From positions 1 to 64,000 of the forward strand of contig CAKSIN010000006.1 in assembly GCA_934463115.1 (NCBI GenBank): a DNA stretch of 64,000 nt, read 5' to 3'. A program made the translations under genes and the position numbers. Numbering within the stretch: position 1 is the stretch's first letter; every line of letters begins with the position of its first letter. Of the stretch, positions 20,162-27,626 are shown in pieces. The notes beneath the pieces are model-generated. The model worked only from the letters and a program-made list of their open reading frames with translations. It did no database searches and was not told the DNA's origin. This DNA is from an uncultured Clostridia bacterium (GTDB taxonomy: Bacteria; Bacillota; Clostridia; UMGS1810).

Positions 20162-21055
20162 ATGCTTAAAAAAGAAATAGACGGTCACCGCCCGAGCTTT
20201 CTGCCCGAGGGAAAAGAGTGGAAAATGGTGTGGAATGATGAATTTGACTCATCGGAGCTTGACACCTCAAAATGGGGATTTCGAAAAGCTTTCTGGGGTA
20301 AATTCTCCCCCACTTTTACAGACGAAGGACTTGATTTTTCAGGCGACAGCACAATGAAAATAAACCTTATCGAAAAAGACGGCAACTACTATTCCGCCCA
20401 CCTGCAAACGGGTTCACTCACATTTGATTTGCCGAAAGATTCCGACAAAAACAGCTTTTGGCCGTTCGGAAAGATAGAAAAACCGAAATTTATGCACAAG
20501 TTCGGCTACTATGAAATATGCTGCAAACTTCCGAAAAATCCCGGATGGCATGCAGCATTCTGGCTGCAGGCTCCCGGAATAGGCTCCCACCCCGATCCGG
20601 CGCAGTGCGGTGTGGAATGTGATATAATGGAAAATTATCAGCAGCACACATCGGGGAATCTTGGCTGCGGATGCGGCTGGAACGGCTACGGCAGAGATTC
20701 GAAATGGTACGGTCACTTTTGGTTCCCATACGAAGAAACCGCCGACGGCTGGCACCGCTACGGTGTTGACTGGACAAAAGACGGATACATATTCTATGCC
20801 GACGGCAGGGAAATCGGTAGACAAATGGCTCCCGAATGTGCCGTTTCAAATGTTGAACAGTTTATACTCGTTTCGACCGAGTGCCACGGGTATCACCGTG
20901 GATTTCATTACGGAACTGGCATAACCGATTCCGACACAACAGATTTGGCAGGCAGAGCAAATGTATGGGGAGGCAAACCTGTTGAAGAATTAACACATGC
21001 AGTGCTGCCCGATTATTTTGAGGTAGATTATGTTCGTGTATTTGATGAAGTATAA
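20162..21055 (+). CDS. GH16-family beta-glucanase-like enzyme, no signal peptide
   Basis: This 297-residue enzyme is a glycoside hydrolase family 16 member. The catalytic E-x-D-x-x-E signature is present (Glu152 nucleophile, Asp154, Glu157 acid/base, in ECDIMENY). The N-terminal VWNDEFD and the C-terminal Y-F-E-V-D-Y-V-R-V-F are typical of laminarinase, lichenase and related members. The start is an ATG after AAGGAGAC. No signal peptide or membrane segment is visible, so it appears cytoplasmic, or it is exported by another route; most family members are secreted. It follows the AraC regulator closely and probably shares its transcript. The substrate subfamily (beta-1,3-glucan, mixed-linkage glucan or galactan) is not decided by the sequence. 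Confidence 0.88.
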   Translation: MLKKEIDGHRPSFLPEGKEWKMVWNDEFDSSELDTSKWGFRKAFWGKFSPTFTDEGLDFSGDSTMKINLIEKDGNYYSAHLQTGSLTFDLPKDSDKNSFWPFGKIEKPKFMHKFGYYEICCKLPKNPGWHAAFWLQAPGIGSHPDPAQCGVECDIMENYQQHTSGNLGCGCGWNGYGRDSKWYGHFWFPYEETADGWHRYGVDWTKDGYIFYADGREIGRQMAPECAVSNVEQFILVSTECHGYHRGFHYGTGITDSDTTDLAGRANVWGGKPVEELTHAVLPDYFEVDYVRVFDEV

Positions 21056-21185
21056 GCCGAAAATATTCACAATTCCATTTATGAAGATTAAACGATTTAT
21101 TTTTTTGGTATTGACATACTTTACAAAATCGTTACGTGTTTTTTGTGTTCAATAAACAAACTTTGTAAATATAGCAAATATTTCA

Positions 21186-21214
21186 TTGACAATTTTGCAT
21201 AATTTCCATATAAT
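21186..21214 (+). promoter_or_regulatory. Promoter of spoVG
   Basis: TTGACA (21186-21191), a 17-base spacer and TATAAT (21209-21214) form a consensus vegetative promoter about 37 bases before the spoVG start. The B. subtilis gene uses sigma-H; here a sigma-A type site is visible. Confidence 0.8.
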
Positions 21215-21251
21215 AATGATAACATTATAAAATTCCGAAGGGGAGTTAGTC

Positions 21252-21515
21252 ATGGAAATAACAGGTATCAAAATCAAAAAGTTCGACACAGAAAACAAAA
21301 TGAAAGCTATTGCGTCTATTACATTCGACGACTGCTTTGCCGTTCACGACATTAAGGTTATCGAAAATGAGGACAAGGTTTTTGTTGCTATGCCGAACAA
21401 AAGGCTTAAGGACGGCACATTCAAAGATGTTGCCCACCCCATCAACTACGAGTTCAGACAGTACATAGAATCAAAAATTCTTGACGCGTACAAAACTGCT
21501 GAAGTTGAGGAATAA
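21252..21515 (+). CDS. spoVG: Septation/RNA-binding regulator SpoVG
   Basis: SpoVG is a small nucleic-acid-binding regulator of sporulation, septation and surface functions. This copy is 87 residues, close to the usual 85-100. The hallmark segment is present: conserved I-K-K-F at the start, then a strand with F-A-V-H-D-I-K-V-I, followed by F-V-A-M-P-N-K-R and a helix with P-I-N-Y-E-F-R. The ribosome site is GAAGGGGAG seven bases before the ATG. It is monocistronic: its own promoter lies upstream and a terminator follows 30 bases after the stop. Confidence 0.95.
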   Translation: MEITGIKIKKFDTENKMKAIASITFDDCFAVHDIKVIENEDKVFVAMPNKRLKDGTFKDVAHPINYEFRQYIESKILDAYKTAEVEE

Positions 21516-21545
21516 TTCTCCGCTTTGGTGTGTGTGACTTGTATC

Positions 21546-21577
21546 GGTCGGAAGCCGCTTCGGTTTCCGGCCTTTTT
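21546..21577 (+). terminator. Intrinsic terminator after spoVG
   Basis: A GC-rich stem (GGTCGGAAGCCG, short loop, CGGTTTCCGGCC) is followed by a T-run (CCTTTTTGC). Confidence 0.85.
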
Positions 21578-21616
21578 GCTTTTTCCCTGCATCTCCGAGA
21601 AAGCGAAGATGAGTAC

Positions 21617-21709
21617 TTTCAGCCTCCATCTCCGAGGGAGGTGGGGATGCGTAAGCATCCGTTTCTTTCAGCCTCCATCTTCGAGGGAGGTGGGGATGCG
21701 TAAGCATCC
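21617..21709. repeat. Two tandem 44-bp palindromic repeat units
   Basis: A unit of about 44 bp occurs at 21617-21660 and again at 21665-21709 with one base changed. Each holds two small hairpins: CCTCC...GGGAGG, and GGATGC GTAA GCATCC. The function is unknown. It lies in a non-coding stretch between spoVG and sigK that also holds element C. Confidence 0.75.
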
Positions 21710-21778
21710 TCGGAGGGAGTTTGCGTCTTTTCAAACAATAGCGGTTGTCGGCGGAACGGTTAATAACCGTTCCCTACG

Positions 21779-22021
21779 CCGCGGAAAATTGCCACTCCGG
21801 CGAACGGCATTGAAAAAGAGCAGTTGACATGTTGCGCGAAGAAAAACCGTACATAGCGCAAATTCAATACCGAGTTTGGTCTTCTTCCCTTTTTCGGTAT
21901 TGAATTTAGCCGAACCGCGGTGCGATAACTTCGCGCCCTTTCGGCAGCGCGTATTGTATGTTTTTTGAGTGCAGAACACGTCCTGCAAAATTTCACAGCC
22001 GAGAGACGGAGGGGCAATTTT
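21779..22021 (-). repeat. Interspersed structured element, copy C
   Basis: This full copy is about 243 bp. The central stem has an unrelated sequence from the other copies yet pairs perfectly (AAATTCAATACCGA at 21860-21873 with TCGGTATTGAATTT at 21894-21907). The terminal repeat is AAAATTGCCACTCCG with CGGAGGGGCAATTTT. A second right-end-like motif (GGAGGGACAATTTG) follows at 22028-22041. It lies 17-37 bp from the stop codon of the minus-strand sigK-like gene. Confidence 0.8.
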
Positions 22022-22057
22022 CAAAATGGAGGGACAATTTGGTATATCACCGTGCAA

Positions 22058-22744
22058 TTACACCTCAAAACTGTCCGCAAGCTTTTTCACAGCCTTCTTT
22101 TCTATCCGCGACACATACGACCGCGATATATTAAGTGCCTTGGCAATTTCTTTTTGAGTAAGCGCCGCGCGGTTTCGCAGACCGTAGCGCATTTCAAGAA
22201 TCTGTCTTTCGCGGTTTTGCAGAGCCGAGTGCATTTTTTCATAGAGTGTGCGTATTTGCATTTTTGATTCTACCTCATCGAAAACACATTCGCCGTCCGT
22301 GCCGAGTTTATCGATGAGCGATATTTCTTTTCCCTCGCTGTCTATTCCAACGGGATCCTGCAGCGGAACTTCGTTTTGTTTCTTTTTTGCGGCGCGCAGA
22401 CTCATCAGAATTTCATTTTCGATACACCTTGCCGCATAAGTGGCGAGCCTTGTTCCTTTATCCGGGTTAAATGATGACACAGCTTTGATAAGTCCGATTG
22501 TTCCGATACTTATCAGGTCATCGGAGTCGGCAGGAGATGAGTCATATTTTTTTACAATATGAGCCACCAGCCGCAAATTTCGTTCAATAAGAATATCGCG
22601 CGCACTTTTGTCACCGTTTTTGTACATTTGCAAATACCTTTGTTCTTCATCGGAAGACAGCGGTTTTGCAAATGAGCCTGTATTTGTGACATATGATGTC
22701 ATAAAAATCATCTTGGGCAGTATATGTGACAATGCAGAAAACAA
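22058..22744 (-). CDS. sigK: Sporulation RNA polymerase sigma factor SigK
   Basis: SigK is the late mother-cell sigma factor. Region 2 motifs are clear (RNLRLVAHIVKKY, DLISIGTIGLIKAV, LATYAARCIENEI), and region 4 carries the C-terminal helix-turn-helix (TQKEIAKALNISRSYVSRIEKKA). The product is 228 residues from a TTG at 22744 that has GGAGGT eight bases upstream. Upstream in-frame ATGs lack a site, and internal ATGs would remove the usual hydrophobic pro-sequence (LFSALSHILPK). The gene seems intact, with no sign of a skin-type interruption. The start is the uncertain part. Confidence 0.9.
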   Translation of the reverse strand: MFSALSHILPKMIFMTSYVTNTGSFAKPLSSDEEQRYLQMYKNGDKSARDILIERNLRLVAHIVKKYDSSPADSDDLISIGTIGLIKAVSSFNPDKGTRLATYAARCIENEILMSLRAAKKKQNEVPLQDPVGIDSEGKEISLIDKLGTDGECVFDEVESKMQIRTLYEKMHSALQNRERQILEMRYGLRNRAALTQKEIAKALNISRSYVSRIEKKAVKKLADSFEV

Positions 22745-22876
22745 AACAAGCACCTCCAATATTGACACATTATCAATATATGAAGATGCCCGGTTTTTGT
22801 GCATGTACGCGCATTTTATTTCATTTTTTCACTTATATATCAAAATATAATATAAATTTGTCTGCCAAAGCTTTTA

Positions 22877-23839
22877 TTATACGGACGAACTCCATTTTCC
22901 GCATTTATCGCCCCACATCGCCTTAACTTCGCCGTCAACAAGAACCTTTATTACCTCGCATGCGTTGCTGCATCCGCTGCACTCAAAGCTCTTCGGTGTA
23001 AACTCAAGGTCGATAAAATCGAATCCCTTAAAGTTTGTTTCGGCTCCGGATTTCTCCACATTGTTTCTTGCCATTATTGCCATTCCGATAGCACCCATTA
23101 CATTGAAGTATTTCGGGATAATAATCCTGCTGCCGACCTGGTCTTCAAATGCCTTGATAATTCCCTTGTTTGCGGCAACACCGCCCTGGAAAACATACGG
23201 TGCCTCAAGCGTTTTTCCTCTGCCGAGGTTGTTTAAGTAGTTGCGCACAAGTGCGTCGCAAAGACCTTTGATTATATCGGCTTTTGAGTAGCCGTACTGC
23301 TGCTTGGCAATCATATCCGATTCGGCAAATACCGTACAGCGGCCGGCAATGCGGACTTCATTTTCGGCTTTGAGCGCCCAGTCTCCAAATTCTTTTATAT
23401 CGACTCCGAGACGTTCCGCCTGGTGATCCAAAAACGAACCTGTACCCGCTGCACAAACAGTGTTCATGGAAAAGTCGGTTACTATTCCGTCTTTCAGAAT
23501 AATTATCTTGCTGTCCTGACCGCCGATTTCAAATATTGTCCGTGCCTCGGGGTGAAAGTGAACCGTTGCAGTTGCGTGAGCGGTAATCTCGTTTTTTACA
23601 ACATCGGCGCCGACCATAAGACCTATCATCTGGCGGCCGCTGCCCGTTACACCGATTGCACGCACGGTCATGTCCTTTCCTTTTATAAATTCGCCGAGCT
23701 GCTCCATGCCGTCTTTAACAGAGTTAATCGGCTGTCCCTTTGTTCGTATGTATCTGTCAAAAATAACTTCGCTGTCTTCGTTTAACGCAATAACGTTTGT
23801 ACTCACCGAGCCGGTGTCTATGCCAACATATATATTCAT
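22877..23839 (-). CDS. 2-Hydroxyacyl-CoA dehydratase activase-like ATPase (BadF/HgdC family)
   Basis: This 320-residue member of the BadF/BadG/BcrA/BcrD family has the ASKHA fold: GIDTGSVSTN (phosphate 1), GGQDSK (phosphate 2) and an adenosine motif near FQGGVAANKG. Cysteines in NTVCAAGTGSFLDHQ and AGRCTVFAESDM match those that hold the bridging [4Fe-4S] cluster in the homodimer. Relatives use ATP to drive a low-potential electron into a partner dehydratase. A C-terminal cysteine-rich tail (ECSGCSNACE, then DKCGKW) goes beyond the classical HgdC length and suggests another metal site. The start at 23839 is supported by AGGAGA. It is the last of three genes with the two dehydratase-like subunits. 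Confidence 0.88.
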   Translation of the reverse strand: MNIYVGIDTGSVSTNVIALNEDSEVIFDRYIRTKGQPINSVKDGMEQLGEFIKGKDMTVRAIGVTGSGRQMIGLMVGADVVKNEITAHATATVHFHPEARTIFEIGGQDSKIIILKDGIVTDFSMNTVCAAGTGSFLDHQAERLGVDIKEFGDWALKAENEVRIAGRCTVFAESDMIAKQQYGYSKADIIKGLCDALVRNYLNNLGRGKTLEAPYVFQGGVAANKGIIKAFEDQVGSRIIIPKYFNVMGAIGMAIMARNNVEKSGAETNFKGFDFIDLEFTPKSFECSGCSNACEVIKVLVDGEVKAMWGDKCGKWSSSV

Positions 23840-23850
23840 ATCAACATCTC

Positions 23851-24981
23851 CTATACGTTTGCGGCCTGTCCGGCCGATTTGTTGTGTTTTGCCTCTGATT
23901 TTGCCACTTTTCGTCCTGCGCACAAATCAACAAATGCTTCGAGTCTTGTCTGAGTGTTTGCTTCGCCATTCTGCTCGTCTATAGACATTGTGAGAATCGG
24001 TATGTCAAACTGTTCGCTCAGCTTGTGCGACATACTGCGCGTTACAAGCTCCGGCAGACATCCGAACGGCATAAGGTGAATTATTCCGTCGTAGCCGCGC
24101 TTTGCAAACTCCTCTATCCAGCCGATGTTTGCCAGGTGGTGACCGCCACAGTTGCATGTAGTGTATTTGTGCCCCTGGCGGTGAATCCTCTCGGCTTCGT
24201 CATGGCGCAGAAATGCCGGGGTGGCATTGTATTTTATCCATTCCGAAACATATTGAGTGCTGGTAACTTCCACACCCAGTGCGTTGAGGCGGCTTTCAAT
24301 ATTCATATTTGTTGCACTGTCTATTACAACAAATATTTCGCCGACTATTCCGAAACGCAGACGTTTGCCCTCGTCAACGCTTTTTGTGGGAATGGCATTT
24401 ATCATTTCCTTTGCCTTTTCGTTAGCTTTTATCAGCTCTTTTTTTGTATTGCATTTTGCAAACATCTTGTTTATCTTGTCCAGACATTTATCAAATTCTC
24501 CGCTGTTTACCTCGTAAGCGCGCTTTATTTTTATTGTCTTTTCTATCTCATCGAGGTAGTTTGCCATACGTATCATAAGGAAAACATATTGCGCTATTTT
24601 GTGAATCGGTGTTTTGTTTATAACACGTCTGAGTTGGTGTAAAAAGTATTTCGGTTCCTTAAAGAAAGAATCAAATGCCACAATCTCGGTGGAGAATCCG
24701 AGCTTTTTCAGTATTCTTCTGTGCACCTCACAGTACATTCCGGCGCGGCACGGGCCGCTTCCGGCAGAGGTGATTATAACCTCGGCGCCTTTTTCGCAAG
24801 CTTCTATATATGTTCCGGCAATAACCTTCGACGGATAGCATATAAATTCCGGGCTGTTAAGTACACCTAAATCAAATGTGCGCTGGGTGGGGCGCTCCGG
24901 CATTATAACTTCGTGCCCGAGCAGTTCGAGCAGCTTGGCATATGCCGTAACCTGTCCCATATGCGGAAAACTAACTTTCAT
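23851..24981 (-). CDS. 2-Hydroxyacyl-CoA dehydratase D-component-like protein (first subunit type)
   Basis: This 376-residue protein belongs to the predicted iron-sulfur proteins associated with the CoA-dehydratase activase (COG3580-like). Possible cluster cysteines are in EFICYPSK, GSGPCRAGMYC, TCNCGGHH and MPFGCLPE. The C-terminal end shares the pattern I-D-E-Q/H-x-G-x-x-x-T-Q-T-R-L-E-A with the upstream gene, so the two subunits are paralogous. The ATG at 24981 with AAAGG is preferred to the GTG at 24990. It overlaps the upstream gene by 11 bp and precedes the activase by 11 bp. The substrate is unknown. Related proteins include double-cubane cluster reductases, so a role other than hydroxyacyl-CoA dehydration is possible. 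Confidence 0.85.
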   Translation of the reverse strand: MKVSFPHMGQVTAYAKLLELLGHEVIMPERPTQRTFDLGVLNSPEFICYPSKVIAGTYIEACEKGAEVIITSAGSGPCRAGMYCEVHRRILKKLGFSTEIVAFDSFFKEPKYFLHQLRRVINKTPIHKIAQYVFLMIRMANYLDEIEKTIKIKRAYEVNSGEFDKCLDKINKMFAKCNTKKELIKANEKAKEMINAIPTKSVDEGKRLRFGIVGEIFVVIDSATNMNIESRLNALGVEVTSTQYVSEWIKYNATPAFLRHDEAERIHRQGHKYTTCNCGGHHLANIGWIEEFAKRGYDGIIHLMPFGCLPELVTRSMSHKLSEQFDIPILTMSIDEQNGEANTQTRLEAFVDLCAGRKVAKSEAKHNKSAGQAANV

Positions 24982-25963
24982 ATCTATCACCTTTCGAAGA
25001 GGAATATTTTCTCATTTTGAGCATGTCAATGTATGCTTCAAGCCTTGTTTGTGTGTGGTTGTCGCCTGTGTGTTCATCCACGCGCAGTGTAAGGAAAGGA
25101 ACGTTTGCGTCGTCGCAGTCACCCTCCATCATTCGCCCGATAACCGAATCCGGACCGCAGCCGAATGCCGTCAGGTGAATTATACCGTCCACACTTTTGT
25201 TTTTAATAAGGTATTTCGACGCATTGTAGATTTTTCGCGCAAAAATCCAGAACGGTTCTTTAACATTGCTCTTGTTCTTTTTTGTGGCTTCATCGGGAAG
25301 CATGTCAAATGTTATAACATGCACACCCATCTCGCGCAGACGTTTTATGGAGTCCATGCTTACATAGCTGTCATACACATTGTTTACATATCCCAAAAGT
25401 GCAATTGTGAGTTCGCCGTCCGTGTGAGGGAATATGCCCGTACTGCCGTTTAAAATCTCGTATGCTTCGGGGATTGTGTAGCCTTTAAAGCATAGTGAAC
25501 GGAATTTCTTTTGCGCAGCGTCCGCAGCCTTTAGTGCCGATTTAATCTGCTTTTTGCTCACGTTAAGATAATTTTCGAGCGGCAGGTGAACCTTTAAATC
25601 GCACAGGGTATCGTCGGCTGTATTGTAGTTTAAGAACAGAAATCTGTTCCAGTCGTTTTCGAACGAATACTTTACAACTTCAATCAGTCCGAGGAATTTC
25701 GGACAGTAGTATTCTCTCGACACATTGTGCATCTGCGGAACGAATATGTAGTCTGCATCGGTCTTTAAAAGCTCGCACACATGACCGTTGAAAATCTTTA
25801 TGGGAACACACATTTCGGTTTCCGTCACATGACACCCCTCGGAAATTATCGAGGCATTCGTTTCATCACTTATGATAACTTCGCATCCCAATTCGGTAAA
25901 CAGGGTATTCCAAAACGGGAAATAGTAGTAATACATAAGTGCTCTCGGTATACCAATTTTCAT
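24971..25963 (-). CDS. 2-Hydroxyacyl-CoA dehydratase D-component-like protein (second subunit type)
   Basis: This 330-residue paralogue of the next gene is COG3581-like. It starts with KIGIPRALMYYY, typical of this family. Candidate cluster cysteines are in EGCHVTETEMCVP, REYYCPKF and AFGCGPDS, and the C-terminus has RVDEHTGDNHTQTRLEA. The ATG at 25963 has GGAG at a good distance; the ATG at 25978 has no site. It is the first gene of the operon, behind a consensus promoter whose spacer is almost wholly a palindrome. Together with the two following genes it should form an ATP-driven low-potential reductase or dehydratase system. Confidence 0.85.
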   Translation of the reverse strand: MKIGIPRALMYYYYFPFWNTLFTELGCEVIISDETNASIISEGCHVTETEMCVPIKIFNGHVCELLKTDADYIFVPQMHNVSREYYCPKFLGLIEVVKYSFENDWNRFLFLNYNTADDTLCDLKVHLPLENYLNVSKKQIKSALKAADAAQKKFRSLCFKGYTIPEAYEILNGSTGIFPHTDGELTIALLGYVNNVYDSYVSMDSIKRLREMGVHVITFDMLPDEATKKNKSNVKEPFWIFARKIYNASKYLIKNKSVDGIIHLTAFGCGPDSVIGRMMEGDCDDANVPFLTLRVDEHTGDNHTQTRLEAYIDMLKMRKYSSSKGDRYES

Positions 25964-26006
25964 ATTACGTATCTCCATTTAACTTTGTTAATATTTTATC
26001 TAATCT

Positions 26007-26035
26007 ATTTTAAGACATTTTTTGAAAAATGTCAA
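26007..26035 (-). promoter_or_regulatory. Promoter of the dehydratase-like operon with an internal palindrome
   Basis: On the minus strand TTGACA (26030-26035), a 17-base spacer and TAAAAT (26007-26012) form a consensus promoter. A near-perfect palindrome (GACATTTTT / AAAAATGTC, 20 bp in all) fills the spacer and touches the -35 box. This is the usual place for a repressor operator. The regulator is not identified. Confidence 0.75.
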
Positions 26036-26124
26036 CCGGTTTTTTTATCCTTTAACCGCTCTTTAACTTTTTTCGTCAAAAAATGTCTCTCTTCGGGAAA
26101 AATCGCTAAGCAAATGCGGTTGCC

Positions 26125-26363
26125 GGCGGAAAGTTGCCCCTCCGTCGAATGACATTGAGGTTATGTGATTGACATATCCGACGAGGAAAAATATTTATAG
26201 TGCAAATTCGGCGGCATACATAATCTTATTCCCTATTATGACGTCGATTTTAGAAAAATGAGCTGCGATAACTTCGCAGCCTTTTTTCGGCACGCAATAA
26301 TTATTTTTTGAGTCGCGATTTGTCCCACATGTTCTCACAGTCAGGAGTCGGAGTGGGAATTTG
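26125..26363 (-). repeat. Interspersed structured element, copy D
   Basis: This full copy is about 239 bp, in tandem with copy E. The second hairpin is GCTGCG/CGCAGC and the inner helix is ATGTG...GAC with GTCCCACAT. Its right end is nearly identical to that of partial copy G (36608-36705) over about 60 bp. It lies between the dehydratase operon promoter and the 3' end of argB. Confidence 0.75.
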
Positions 26364-26367
26364 TCAA

Positions 26368-26413
26368 ACTCCCTCAGTCAGCTAACGCTGACAGCTCCCT
26401 CGGCGAGGGAGCC
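26368..26413. repeat. CTCCCTCAGT-type dispersed palindromic repeat
   Basis: Two hairpins (GTCAGC/GCTGAC, and an inverted pair around GAGGGAGC) form a repeat that recurs at 36195-36239 with altered stems. In both places the motif GCCAAATAGTGCGC follows, directly here and after an extra 55 bp at the second site. Similar CTCCCTCAGT repeats are, from memory, common in gut Clostridia genomes. Confidence 0.65.
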
Positions 26414-26506
26414 AAATAGTGCGCATATTCAAACGATTGTAATTGCCAATGACGAAAAAGTTTAACCTACCGTCAATCAGCTGCAAGTAAACTAACAAGG
26501 TTGTCA

Positions 26507-26715
26507 CCGCCGAAAATTCCCTTTCCGACGTTTGGCATTGAAAGTGCGCAGTTGACACAATCATCAAAGAAAATTAATTGTCGCGCAAAATCGGCATTGC
26601 GGATAATTGTTTACCCTATTGCAATGCCGATTTTAGCCGAAAGAGTTTCAATTGATTTTCGAGGTGTTTTTGTGTCCTGCAAACTTTCACAGCCGTGAGT
26701 CGGAAAGGGAATTTG
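26507..26715 (-). repeat. Interspersed structured element, copy E (reference copy)
   Basis: This is the shortest full copy, about 209 bp, with the clearest ends. The left end CCGAAAATTCCCTTTCCGAC and right end GTCGGAAAGGGAATTTG pair perfectly. The central stem is AAAATCGGCATTGC (26587-26600) with GCAATGCCGATTTT (26621-26634). The inner helix GCAG..GACACA pairs with TGTGTCCTGC. The right end directly touches the argB stop codon (26716). The usual second hairpin is missing or reduced here. Confidence 0.85.
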
Positions 26716-27612
26716 TTAATTCTCCAGTATCATCGTCCCAATACCGTGATCCGTAAATATTTCGAGCAGTATGGAGTGCAGAATACGTCCGTCTATGATA
26801 TGAACCCTGTGCACTCCGTTGTGAACCGCGTCGGCGCAGCCGCGTATTTTCGGAATCATGCCGCCTGTAACCGTTCCTGACGAAATAAGCTGCTCAACTT
26901 CCTTTGTATATATTTTGTGAATCAACTTTTCGTTTTGGTCAAGGACTCCCAAAACATCGGTCAGGTATATCAGCTTTTCGGCTCCGAGCGCCTCGGCAAC
27001 GGCAGAGGCAACGGTGTCGGCATTTATATTGTAGCTGTTGCCCTCATCATCCACACCGACGGGAGCAATAACGGGAATATATTCGTCATCCGTAAGCAAA
27101 TCTATAACTTTTGTGTTCACATCGGTTATATCGCCCACATAACCTATATCCACTTTTTTGCCGTCCACCTCGGTGTATAGCTTTTTGCACTTTATCAGAT
27201 TGCCGTCAAGACCGCAAAGACCGATTGCACGTCCGCCGGCATGATTTAACCGCGACACAATATCCTTGTTTGTCTTGCCCACAAGTACCATGCGCGCTAT
27301 TGCCGCCGTTTCACTGTCGGTAACACGCAGACCGTTTATAAATTTGCTTTCAATATTATATGTGTTGAGAGCTCCCGTTATATCGGGACCGCCGCCATGC
27401 ACAACAATCGGATCAATGCCGACATATTTAAGCAAGGTAATATCGTTCATAACCGAAGTTTTAAGCTGATCGTTTATCATTGCATTGCCGCCGTATTTAA
27501 TCACAACACGCTTTTTGTTGAGTTTACGTATGTAAGGCAGCGCCTCTATCAATATCTGCGCTTTTTTTATACTGGTTTCGATTGTATCATTTTCGTTTAT
27601 AAGTCCGCTCAT
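26716..27612 (-). CDS. argB: Acetylglutamate kinase
   Basis: ArgB phosphorylates N-acetylglutamate, the second step of arginine synthesis. The 298-residue product is of usual length. The N-terminal [10 protein letters not shown] and [13 protein letters not shown] phosphate-binding motifs are clear. A later glycine-rich GGMIPKI segment follows the usual order, and the N-terminal helix ([16 protein letters not shown]) is the type seen in arginine-inhibited hexameric enzymes, so feedback control by arginine is likely. It is 14 bp downstream of argC and shares its transcript. The stop codon abuts element E. Confidence 0.95.
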   Translation of the reverse strand: MSGLINENDTIETSIKKAQILIEALPYIRKLNKKRVVIKYGGNAMINDQLKTSVMNDITLLKYVGIDPIVVHGGGPDITGALNTYNIESKFINGLRVTDSETAAIARMVLVGKTNKDIVSRLNHAGGRAIGLCGLDGNLIKCKKLYTEVDGKKVDIGYVGDITDVNTKVIDLLTDDEYIPVIAPVGVDDEGNSYNINADTVASAVAEALGAEKLIYLTDVLGVLDQNEKLIHKIYTKEVEQLISSGTVTGGMIPKIRGCADAVHNGVHRVHIIDGRILHSILLEIFTDHGIGTMILEN

Positions 27613-27626
27613 TTTTCAGCACTCCT

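Noticed and set aside
22745..22804. Longer N-terminus for SigK starting at 22804
   Set aside because: No ribosome site stands before that ATG; the GGAGGT site lies inside the proposed extension and fits a later TTG start.
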